A model generated the notes under the pieces. That model was given only the letters and a program-made list of their open reading frames with translations, did no database searches and was not told where the DNA came from. Position numbers and translations under genes: made by a program. 64,000 nt of DNA, taken from positions 29,438 through 93,437 of the forward strand of contig CAISTS010000011.1 in NCBI GenBank assembly GCA_903888485.1. The letters are read 5' to 3'. Positions 9,064 through 16,142 of this stretch are shown piece after piece (position 1 is the stretch's first letter; each line of letters starts with the position of its first letter). The DNA comes from an uncultured bacterium (GTDB lineage: Bacteria > Pseudomonadota > Alphaproteobacteria > Rhodospirillales > Rhodospirillaceae).

Positions 9064-10302
9064 ATGACGGACATTCCCGCGCCGACCGACACCACAGCCA
9101 AGCCCGCGACCGCCGGCTTCTCGATCAAGCGGTTTCTCGGCTTCCTGCACCTGTGGGTGGGGATCATCTTTTGCATCCCCTTCGTGATCCTGGGCATCAG
9201 CGGCTCGTGGTTGATGATCGATCACCTGCCGGAGCAATTCGCCGAAGATCCGCGCGCGGCCGCGTTCAGGCCGGTTTCCGAAATCATCACCGCCGCTCAG
9301 GCGCTCGCGCCCGAGGGCCGCGTGCCGGTCGCCTACGACATTCCCAATGCAGCCGGCGAGCCCGCCAGCGTGCGCTTCGCCGCGCCGCCGCGCCAAGGCG
9401 AGGGCGCGCAGCAAGGCGGCCCCGGTGGCTTCCGCGGCCAGACCCGCGTGACGGTCGATCCGGTCAGCCTTAAAGCGCAGGTCGCGCAGGGTGGTCCCGG
9501 CGGCGGCGGTCCGCCGACCATCATCCGTGAGGACGGCAGCATCAACTGGGGACGCCTGATGCACGATCTGCACGGACGCATGCTGATCCCCGGTCCCGAA
9601 GGCCGCCAGTTCGTCGGCTGGCTCGGCGTGCTCATGACGGGCCTCTGCCTCACGGGCATCGTGATGTGGTGGCCGAAACCGCGCCAATGGGCGCAAGCCT
9701 TCAAAGTGCGCTTCGGCCAGAGCGCGGTGCGCGTCAACCGTGAAGCCCACGGCGCGGCCGGCATCTGGTTCTGGCTCGTGTTCTTCGTCGTCTGCTTCAG
9801 CGGCACGTACATCGTCTTCCCGCAGACCTTCAACGCCATGCTGGGGGCTAGCCCCGCAGTGCGCGATGCACGCAACCAGCAGCCCTTCAACGTCACACCC
9901 GTTGCCGATGCCACGCCCATCAACGCCGACGCGGCGGTCGCCCTGGCCAAGGATGCAGTGCCGGGCGGCATCGTGCGCGGCATCACCCTGCCGGCCAACG
10001 AAACCCAGCCTTACCGCGTCACCTTGTCGCGCGTCGGCGATTTCAACGGCAAGCCGCGCTCGCAGGTGATTATCGATCCCTGGCAGAACAAGGTTATGGA
10101 AACGCGCGACATCGATGTCTACGGCACGGTCGACAAGTTCCTCGCCTTCCAGCGCCAGCTCCACGCCGGCAACGGCGTCGGCTGGTGGTGGTTCATCCTG
10201 GTGTTCATCTCGGGGGCCTTGCCGCCGCTGTTCGTCGGCACGGGCATCACCATGTGGTGGCTCAAACGCCGCAACAAGAAGCGCGTCATGGCGCAGGGCT
10301 AG
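9064..10302 (+). CDS. PepSY-associated membrane protein (iron-uptake associated)
   Basis: A 412-residue protein of the PepSY-TM family, often called PiuB-like or iron-regulated membrane protein. Four membrane helices are visible, near residues 22-45, 185-205, 232-255 and 375-400. The first follows LHLWVGIIF and the last contains GWWWFILVFISGALPP. Two periplasmic PepSY-like regions lie between, one with a Gly-rich insert. ATG 9064 is chosen because GGAG lies 7 bases upstream; the frame is open further upstream without a better start. Related proteins are found beside siderophore receptors and may reduce ferric siderophores in the periplasm, which is inference here. A strong terminator follows. 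Confidence 0.85.
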   Translation: MTDIPAPTDTTAKPATAGFSIKRFLGFLHLWVGIIFCIPFVILGISGSWLMIDHLPEQFAEDPRAAAFRPVSEIITAAQALAPEGRVPVAYDIPNAAGEPASVRFAAPPRQGEGAQQGGPGGFRGQTRVTVDPVSLKAQVAQGGPGGGGPPTIIREDGSINWGRLMHDLHGRMLIPGPEGRQFVGWLGVLMTGLCLTGIVMWWPKPRQWAQAFKVRFGQSAVRVNREAHGAAGIWFWLVFFVVCFSGTYIVFPQTFNAMLGASPAVRDARNQQPFNVTPVADATPINADAAVALAKDAVPGGIVRGITLPANETQPYRVTLSRVGDFNGKPRSQVIIDPWQNKVMETRDIDVYGTVDKFLAFQRQLHAGNGVGWWWFILVFISGALPPLFVGTGITMWWLKRRNKKRVMAQG

Positions 10303-10323
10303 CGCTTTCCCTTAGCGACCACG

Positions 10324-10352
10324 AAAGGCCGGGTCCAGCACCCGGCCTTTTT
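10324..10352 (+). terminator. Intrinsic terminator after the PepSY gene
   Basis: AAAGGCCGGGT (10324-10334) pairs perfectly with ACCCGGCCTTT (10340-10350) across a 5-base loop and continues into a run of T. It lies 22 bases past the stop codon. Confidence 0.92.
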
Positions 10353-10457
10353 ACTTCGCGCCGTCCGCAGGACGGGCGCCCGCCGGTCAAAGCCGGGCAA
10401 ATAAAAGAGTCCCGCCGCCCAACTCCGGCGGCTGCTTCCCGTTAATCCTCATCAGGC

Positions 10458-10498
10458 AAAAAAAGCCCCGCGGCCTGGGGGGACGGGCGGCGGGGCTT
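10458..10498 (-). terminator. Intrinsic terminator for the fliP operon
   Basis: On the minus strand a nine-base stem (AAGCCCCGC with GCGGGGCTT) is followed by seven T (the A run at 10458-10464). It is 180 bases past the fliP stop and ends the leftward flagellar operon. Confidence 0.8.
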
Positions 10499-10608
10499 GT
10501 GGGGTCGTCAAAACCGGCGATCGTTGGGGGACGGTGGGCGCCGGTTCATAAGGAAAACGGCGGTCCCGAGAAAAAGTTCAGTGGCAGCATAGATTTTTGC
10601 GAGAATTC

Positions 10609-10617
10609 TGTGGATAA
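10609..10617 (-). other. Perfect DnaA-box sequence in the gap after fliP
   Basis: TGTGGATAA is the exact complement of the classical DnaA box TTATCCACA. It sits in the 375-base gap 10303-10677, which otherwise holds the two terminators and an AT-rich dyad GGAAT-N7-ATTCC at 10647-10663. One isolated box is not an origin. Confidence 0.4.
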
Positions 10618-10677
10618 GTCCGGATGTGACAATAACCCATTGATTTGGAATAATATTAATTCCGAGGGGGCCGGCCG

Positions 10678-11448
10678 TTACTGGAAACTCTGCACCAAGC
10701 TGCCCACCAGCAGATACCAGCCGTCCACCAGGACGAAGAAAATCAGCTTAAACGGCAGGGATAACATCATAGGTGGCAGCATCATCATGCCCATCGACAT
10801 GAGGACCGAGGCGATGACCATGTCGATGATGATGAAGGGCACGTAGATCAGAAAGCCGATCTCGAAGGACCGCCTGAGTTCGGAAATCATGAAGGCCGGG
10901 ATCAGGGCTTTCAGCGGCGTGTCGGCGGGCGTCGCCACGGACTCGACCCGCGCCATGCTCATGAACAGCTGCAAATCCTTCTCGCGCACGTGCTCCATCA
11001 TGAAGGCATGGAAGGGCACCGTGGAACGGTCGAAGGCTTCCTGCTCGGTGATCTGGCCGTTGATCAGCGGCTGCACGCCGGTATCCCAGGCGGCTTGGAA
11101 CGTCGGCTGCATGATGAAGATGGTGATGAAGATCGCCAGCGACATCACCACGACGTTGGGCGGGCTGGTGTTGGTGCCGAGCGCGCGGCGCAGGATCGAC
11201 AGCACGATGACGACGCGCGTGAAGGACGTGACCATCATCAGGATCGCGGGCGCGACGCTGAGCACGGTCATCAACAGGAGAAGCTGAATGACGCGGCTGG
11301 TGGTCGAGCCGGGGCCTTGCGCGCCGGTCGGGCCGAGGTCCAGCGTGAAGCTCTGCGCCGCCGCGGGATGCGCGAAGGCGATCAACAGAAGGATTGCGCC
11401 AAGCACCGCAAGAACGCGCGCAGGTCTACGGAGGAGGGCCGAGATCAT
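10678..11448 (-). CDS. fliP: Flagellar export gate protein FliP
   Basis: A 256-residue protein with a cleavable-type N-terminal hydrophobic segment (about 12-30) and four further membrane helices. Family hallmarks are visible: TSFTRVVIVLSILRRALGT, the phrase AFDRSTVPFHAFM and the ending LPFKLIFFVLVDGW. FliP forms the core of the FliP-FliQ-FliR export gate in the basal body. ATG 11448 overlaps the fliO stop by four bases. Length and motifs match full-length family members. Confidence 0.97.
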   Translation of the reverse strand: MISALLRRPARVLAVLGAILLLIAFAHPAAAQSFTLDLGPTGAQGPGSTTSRVIQLLLLMTVLSVAPAILMMVTSFTRVVIVLSILRRALGTNTSPPNVVVMSLAIFITIFIMQPTFQAAWDTGVQPLINGQITEQEAFDRSTVPFHAFMMEHVREKDLQLFMSMARVESVATPADTPLKALIPAFMISELRRSFEIGFLIYVPFIIIDMVIASVLMSMGMMMLPPMMLSLPFKLIFFVLVDGWYLLVGSLVQSFQ

Positions 11449-11789
11449 GGCTCTTTGTCCTGGGGCAGGAATTGGCTGAAGACGGCAAGGCCCTGCGGCT
11501 GTTCGCCGGAAGGCGCGCCGGCCGGCGGCGTGATGTCGGTTTCAATGACTTGGCTGGTGTTGGGCCCGACCAGCAGCAGATGTTCGACATCGTCGCGGCG
11601 GACGAGCACGACGCGGTGGCGCGCATCCAGCGACGCGGCTTCAACAATTCCGAGGCGTCGCTTGCGGCCCATGGGGCTGTGCATGCCGCCCATCAGTCCA
11701 AAGCGCTTCAGCAGCCAGGCAAGGCCGAGGATGAGGCCGATGACAAGAACAAGCACCAGGACAAAGCGCAGGTACGTCGTGAATTCCAT
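11445..11789 (-). CDS. fliO: Flagellar biosynthesis protein FliO
   Basis: This 114-residue protein has a membrane helix (about 7-27) and then a small cytoplasmic domain with LGIVEAASLDARHRVVLVRRDD, the conserved FliO core. It assists assembly of the FliP ring. Its position directly before fliP, with a four-base overlap, supports the name; sequence similarity in this family is weak. Confidence 0.88.
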   Translation of the reverse strand: MEFTTYLRFVLVLVLVIGLILGLAWLLKRFGLMGGMHSPMGRKRRLGIVEAASLDARHRVVLVRRDDVEHLLLVGPNTSQVIETDITPPAGAPSGEQPQGLAVFSQFLPQDKEP

Positions 11790-11813
11790 GCTTCGTCCCC
11801 CAGGCCCCAGCGC

Positions 11814-12179
11814 TTACGGATAATGCTTGAGCGTCTGGCCGTAGGCCGACGTGGCGGTATCGGCGCCCACAAGGTTCGCAAGGCTCGGCATATCGCCGAA
11901 GCGGCGGCTGAGATTGGCGGTCAGCGCATCGAGCGCGCTAAGCAGCGCTTCCATCGCCGGAATCAGCGGGCGGCTGCCGTCGCGTGGCAAAGCGAGCGCC
12001 GCATCACACACGCGCTTCGTGCGTTCCTGCAACGCGGAGAGCTCGACGACGCGGCCCTCGTCGAGCAGGCGCACGGCGGTGGCGATGAGGGACTCGATTT
12101 TCACGAGCTCGGCTTCGATGGTTTCGATGCTGCCAGCGGGTGTTTGCGGTTCCGGAGGTTGCGGGCTGTGATGGTTCAT
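11814..12179 (-). CDS. Unknown 121-residue protein in the fliOP operon
   Basis: I do not recognise this protein. It is soluble and mostly helical, with a Pro/Gln-rich N-terminus, no signal peptide and no Cys cluster beyond one residue. Helices run from about residue 17 to 95 (TIEAELVKIESLIATAVRLL, then SALQERTKRVCDAALAL). The size and all-helical character resemble small flagellar chaperones of the FliT or FlgN kind, but I see no diagnostic motif. Its ATG overlaps the fhlB stop, and fliO starts 24 bases downstream, so it is cotranscribed with export-apparatus genes. Confidence 0.75.
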   Translation of the reverse strand: MNHHSPQPPEPQTPAGSIETIEAELVKIESLIATAVRLLDEGRVVELSALQERTKRVCDAALALPRDGSRPLIPAMEALLSALDALTANLSRRFGDMPSLANLVGADTATSAYGQTLKHYP

Positions 12180-12481
12180 GACGGGCTCCGGGTAAAATTG
12201 AAATCGGGCGGTGTCTGGCCGTTGGCGCGGTAAACGTAGGTCAGGATCTCCGACACCGCCGCGAAGGCTTCGGTTGGAATATCGCTGTCGACATCGACGG
12301 CGGACAGGATCTGCACGAGGTCGGCGTCCTCGCGCACCTTCACGCCGTTGGCGAAGGCGATCGACAGGATCTGCTCGGCGACGAACCCGCGGCCGCTGGC
12401 GGTCACTGTCGGGGCGGCCTGGCCGGGCTGCTCCTCAAGGGCGACGGCGATGGTCTTGGGGGGCTCTCGGTCTTGGGTCAT
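12176..12481 (-). CDS. FlhB C-terminal-domain paralogue (FhlB type)
   Basis: A 101-residue cytoplasmic protein matching the part of FlhB after its autocleavage site: AVALEEQ, VAEQILSIAFANGVKVREDADLVQIL, then a long helix ending TYVYRAN. It lacks the membrane half and the NPTH cleavage motif that full-length flhB in this window has. Known stand-alone forms are called FhlB, FlhX or YlqH and can partly substitute for the FlhB C-domain in substrate switching. ATG 12481 is chosen; an upstream extension would be Cys/Arg-rich and unlike the family. Confidence 0.82.
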   Translation of the reverse strand: MTQDREPPKTIAVALEEQPGQAAPTVTASGRGFVAEQILSIAFANGVKVREDADLVQILSAVDVDSDIPTEAFAAVSEILTYVYRANGQTPPDFNFTRSPS

Positions 12482-12557
12482 TAACGGGTCGATTCCGGGG
12501 GCGTGGCGGTCCTGCAACAGGACGCCTCCGCACCGGGAAAAAATTGCCGGAAAGCGT

Positions 12558-12572
12558 TTAAGAAACACTTAA
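12558..12572. promoter_or_regulatory. CtrA-type box between the divergent flagellar operons
   Basis: TTAA-GAAACAC-TTAA has the exact TTAA-N7-TTAA spacing of alphaproteobacterial CtrA sites. It lies 78-91 bases upstream of the fhlB start and about 150 bases before flgB, in the 237-base divergent gap. A second dyad, TTCGTT-N4-AACGAA (12621-12636), is nearby. CtrA is controlled by CckA, which ends the rightward operon. Confidence 0.6.
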
Positions 12573-12718
12573 GTGACTGGGGCCTAAAACCGCCCGCAAA
12601 CCCGCGGAAAACTGCCAAATTTCGTTGGTTAACGAAGATTCATCGATTGTTAAGGTTCCTAGGTCAATTTTGCCTACCGCCGCCGGTATTCCATCCGGGG
12701 CGTATCCGGGGACCGGCC

Positions 12719-13132
12719 ATGGACCTGAACGACCTAAAACTCTTCAAGCTCGCGACGACCCGCATGGACTGGGCGGCGCAGCGCCAAAAGGTTTTGTCGC
12801 AGAACATCGCCAACGCCGACACGCCGAACTACCGGCCGAAGGACCTCAAGCCCGTCAATTTCAAGGACGAACTGCACGGCAGCATGGTGGCGGCGGTGCC
12901 GGTGGCGCGCACCAATCCCAATCACCTGAAGGGCACGATCCCCGAGCAAGAGCGCTTCCGCGCGCCGGGGCAGCCGAAAACCTTTGAAGAAGCGCCCGAT
13001 GGCAACCAGGTGGTGGTCGAAGAACAGATGCAAAAAGTCGGCGACACCCGCAGCGAATACAACACCGCGGTCACGCTGATGCAGGCGCAGATGAAGATGC
13101 TCAGGATCGCACTCAAAGGCAGCGCCGGCTAA
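12719..13132 (+). CDS. flgB: Flagellar proximal rod protein FlgB
   Basis: A 137-residue rod protein. The N-terminal helix contains RQKVLSQNIANADTPNYR, the signature of the flagellar axial-protein family. The C-terminal helix (YNTAVTLMQAQMKMLRIAL) completes the coiled-coil rod fold. ATG 12719 follows GGGGACCGGCC; the frame is open upstream, but that part is not FlgB-like. FlgB forms the cell-proximal rod with FlgC and FliE, encoded next. First gene of the rightward flagellar operon. Confidence 0.95.
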   Translation: MDLNDLKLFKLATTRMDWAAQRQKVLSQNIANADTPNYRPKDLKPVNFKDELHGSMVAAVPVARTNPNHLKGTIPEQERFRAPGQPKTFEEAPDGNQVVVEEQMQKVGDTRSEYNTAVTLMQAQMKMLRIALKGSAG

Positions 13133-13160
13133 TCAGCCGTAGGGGACAAGGACCAGGACC

Positions 13161-13571
13161 ATGGATGATCTCAGCTCGAGTTCCAAAATCGCCGCCAACG
13201 GCATGAAGGCCCAGGCCACGCGCCTGCGCGTGATCTCGGAGAACTTGGCCAACGCCGATTCCACCGCTGAAGTCCCGGGCGGCGAGCCGTATCGCCGCAA
13301 GCTCGTGACCTTCCGCAACCAACTCGACCGCGAGCTCGAAGCCGATACCGTGAAAGTCAAACGCATCTACAACGACAAGAGCAAACTGCCGTCGAAGTAC
13401 GATCCGACGCATCCCGGCGCCAATGCGCAAGGCTACGTGCTGACGCCGAACGTCAATCCGCTCATCGAAATGATGGACATGCGCGAAGCGCAGCGCTCGT
13501 ACGAAGCCAACATGAACGTGATCTCCACCTCGCGTCAGATGGTGGCCAAGACGCTTGAACTCCTGAAGTAG
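13161..13571 (+). CDS. flgC: Flagellar proximal rod protein FlgC
   Basis: A 136-residue rod protein with the N-terminal axial motif RVISENLANADSTAEV and the C-terminal helix MMDMREAQRSYEANMNV, both diagnostic of FlgC. It follows flgB by 28 bases. Full family length. Confidence 0.96.
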   Translation: MDDLSSSSKIAANGMKAQATRLRVISENLANADSTAEVPGGEPYRRKLVTFRNQLDRELEADTVKVKRIYNDKSKLPSKYDPTHPGANAQGYVLTPNVNPLIEMMDMREAQRSYEANMNVISTSRQMVAKTLELLK

Positions 13572-13585
13572 GATAGGGGAAGACC

Positions 13586-13906
13586 ATGGCGATCGATTTC
13601 AGCAGCGCCGTCAATGCCTACCGCATGGCGGCCAAGAGCGTCGAAGGCACGACGCAACCCAAGATGGCGCCCATCGCGCCGGAAAGCGGGGAGTCGTTCG
13701 TCGGCATGGTCACGGACTCGCTCAAGGGCGCCGCGCACATCGGCCGTGAGGCCGAAGAGCTCAGCCTCAAGCAGATCACCGGCGAAGCCGACCTCAAGGA
13801 TGTGGTTACGGCCGTCGCCAACGCCGAACACACGCTCGAGACGGTGGTCGCCGTGCGCGACAAGGTGCTGAGCGCCTATCAAGAAATCTTGAAAATGCCC
13901 ATTTAG
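13586..13906 (+). CDS. fliE: Flagellar hook-basal body protein FliE
   Basis: This 106-residue protein links the MS ring or export gate to the rod. The C-terminal half has the family core: SFVGMVTDSLKGAAHIGREAE, then VANAEHTLETVVAVRDKVLSAYQEI. It lies 14 bases after flgC, in the usual flgB-flgC-fliE order. Confidence 0.94.
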   Translation: MAIDFSSAVNAYRMAAKSVEGTTQPKMAPIAPESGESFVGMVTDSLKGAAHIGREAEELSLKQITGEADLKDVVTAVANAEHTLETVVAVRDKVLSAYQEILKMPI

Positions 13907-13949
13907 TCGGCATTTCTCGCGTTTTTCTCTTTCGAAAGCCTGGCCGCCC

Positions 13950-14216
13950 GTGAACGAAGTTGAAGTCCTCGATATCGCCCGCGACGGCATGATGGTGATG
14001 CTGCTGGTGGCGGGCCCCATGCTGCTAACGGGCCTCGTCGTCGGCCTCGGCATCTCGATCTTCCAGACGCTAACTCACATCCAGGAAATGACGCTCACGT
14101 TCATTCCGAAGATTCTTGCGGTGTTCGCCGCGCTCATCATCTTTCTGCCCTGGATGCTGCGCGAACTGACAGAATTCATGCAACGCATCATGGACAAGAT
14201 CGTCGCACTCGGATGA
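13950..14216 (+). CDS. fliQ: Flagellar export gate protein FliQ
   Basis: This 88-residue protein has two membrane helices separated by the conserved IFQTLTHIQEMTLTFIPK stretch, the FliQ signature. The start is GTG at 13950, which gives the usual length. It forms the export gate with FliP and FliR. Confidence 0.96.
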   Translation: MNEVEVLDIARDGMMVMLLVAGPMLLTGLVVGLGISIFQTLTHIQEMTLTFIPKILAVFAALIIFLPWMLRELTEFMQRIMDKIVALG

Positions 14217-14246
14217 CGAGTCCGAAGGGGTAGGGGCCCCTCGCAG

Positions 14247-15023
14247 ATGCTGCAAGAATACCTCGCGGTCAACGTCTTCAACTTCCTCCTGGTCTTTGCC
14301 CGGCTGTCGGTGGTGTTCCTGCTGCTGCCCGGCATATCGGCTGCCTACGTGCCGGTGCGCTTGCGCCTTCTGTTCGCCGTCATGGTGACGATGCTGGTGC
14401 TCCCGCTGGTGCATAGCACGCTCCCGCCGCAGCCCGCCAACGCCGCGGGGCTGGTGGGACTGGTTGCGACCGAAGCCATCATCGGCGGTTTTCTCGGCGC
14501 CGTGGTGCAGACCATCATGGCCGCGCTGGAACTCGCCGGGCAGATGATCTCGACCGCCACCGGCATGGCCAACGCGATGGTGGACGATCCGGTCACCGAG
14601 GAGCAGAGTTCCATCATCATCGGTTTGTTGAACCTCACCGCGGTCGCCATCATCTTCATCAGCGGCGTGCACCATTTCATGCTGATGGCCATGGTCGACA
14701 GCTACAATCTGTTTGCCCCGGGCGCGCCGCTGTTCGCGCTGGACATGCTCAACATGGTCGCGCGCCTGCTCGACGACGCCTTCTACATGGGCATCCGATT
14801 GGCCGCGCCGTTCCTGGTGTTCGAGATGGTCTTCCAGATCGCTTCGGGCATCCTCGCGCGCCTCTCGCCGCAGCTGAACGTGTTCTTCGTGGTTCTGCCG
14901 CTGCAGATCATCCTCGGCCTGTCGATTCTTATGGTCGCGCTGCCGACCCTGATCCTGATCTTCATGGGCTTCTTCGACACCAACTTGCGGACCCTCATCA
15001 ACCCGACCGGAATTGTGCGCTAG
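14247..15023 (+). CDS. fliR: Flagellar export gate protein FliR
   Basis: A 258-residue protein with about six membrane helices. Visible family features are LLLPGISAAYVPVRLRLLFA near the N-terminus, a central GQMISTATGMANAMVDD, and APFLVFEMVFQIASGILARL. It completes the gate complex with FliP and FliQ. It starts 30 bases after fliQ, and flhB follows after 9 bases. Confidence 0.96.
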   Translation: MLQEYLAVNVFNFLLVFARLSVVFLLLPGISAAYVPVRLRLLFAVMVTMLVLPLVHSTLPPQPANAAGLVGLVATEAIIGGFLGAVVQTIMAALELAGQMISTATGMANAMVDDPVTEEQSSIIIGLLNLTAVAIIFISGVHHFMLMAMVDSYNLFAPGAPLFALDMLNMVARLLDDAFYMGIRLAAPFLVFEMVFQIASGILARLSPQLNVFFVVLPLQIILGLSILMVALPTLILIFMGFFDTNLRTLINPTGIVR

Positions 15024-15032
15024 GAGAGCGGG

Positions 15033-16106
15033 ATGGCTGAGGATAAAGACGCAAAAACAGAAGAGCCAACAGGCAAACGGCTCGGCAAAGCCAAAAGCGA
15101 AGGCAATATTCCGATCTCGCAGGAGGTCAGGAGCGTCGCCATCCTCATGGGCGCGTTGATCGTCGTCGGCATACTGGCCCCAGGTTTTGCGCGCGATCTT
15201 TCAAGCTTCCTGCGCACGTTCCTCGAGCGGCCCGAGACCATGCACCTCGGCGACGTCGAGAGCTTCCGCACCTGGTTCCTCGGCGTCATCCTCAGGCTCG
15301 CGATGCTGTTGGCCTTCCCGATGTTCGTGCTGATCGTCGCGGCTTTCCTCGGCACGACGAGCCAGATCGGCCTCGTCTATACGCCCAAGCGCATCGGCTT
15401 CAACCTCAGCAACATCAGCCCGCTCGCGGGCATCAAGCGCATGTTTTCGCTGACCTCGCTGGTCGAAGCCGGCAAGGGTATCCTCAAGATGATCATTGTC
15501 GGCGGGCTCATCGGTTTGCTCGTTGTGCCGATGATGAGCCACCCCGACAAGCTCATCGGCCAGGACTTGCAGACGACGCTGGCCGAGCTCCACAAACTGA
15601 TCGTGATGATCCTGTTCCTGGTGGTGATGACCATGGTGGCGCTGGCCGCCGCCGACTTCGTCTATCAGAAGTGGTCGCACAAAGAGAAACTCAAGATGAC
15701 CAAGCAAGAGGTCAAGGACGAGCACAAGGAGCAGGAAGGCGATCCCAAGGTCAAGAACCGCATCCGGGCGCTGCGTTTCGAGCGTCATCGCCAGCGCATG
15801 ATGGCCGCCGTGCCCAAGGCCAGCGTGATCATCACCAACCCGACCCACTACGCCGTCGCCCTGCAATACGATATGGACAACATGGCCGCGCCGAAAGTGG
15901 TCGCCAAGGGCGTCGACTACCTGGCCAAGCGCATCCGCCAGATCGCCGAGGCCCACGATGTGCCGATCCTGGAGAACCCGCCGCTGGCCCGCGCGCTCTA
16001 TGCCGCCGTCGAGGTTGATCACGAGATTCCGCAGGAGCACTATAAGGCCGTGGCCGAAGTCATCGGTTACGTCATGCGCCTCAAGGGCAAGCGCATCGCC
16101 AGCTGA
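15033..16106 (+). CDS. flhB: Flagellar export switch protein FlhB
   Basis: This 357-residue protein has a charged N-terminus (EDKDAKTEEPTGKRL), four membrane helices and a cytoplasmic C-domain. The autocleavage motif NPTH is at residues 269-272, the same place as in well-studied FlhB proteins. Cleavage there switches export from rod/hook to filament substrates. Together with the C-domain paralogue encoded at 12176-12481, this genome has two versions of the switch domain. Confidence 0.97.
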   Translation: MAEDKDAKTEEPTGKRLGKAKSEGNIPISQEVRSVAILMGALIVVGILAPGFARDLSSFLRTFLERPETMHLGDVESFRTWFLGVILRLAMLLAFPMFVLIVAAFLGTTSQIGLVYTPKRIGFNLSNISPLAGIKRMFSLTSLVEAGKGILKMIIVGGLIGLLVVPMMSHPDKLIGQDLQTTLAELHKLIVMILFLVVMTMVALAAADFVYQKWSHKEKLKMTKQEVKDEHKEQEGDPKVKNRIRALRFERHRQRMMAAVPKASVIITNPTHYAVALQYDMDNMAAPKVVAKGVDYLAKRIRQIAEAHDVPILENPPLARALYAAVEVDHEIPQEHYKAVAEVIGYVMRLKGKRIAS

Positions 16107-16142
16107 CCCTTGCCCCCTGCTTTTCGCCCATAAGGGCCTTTG

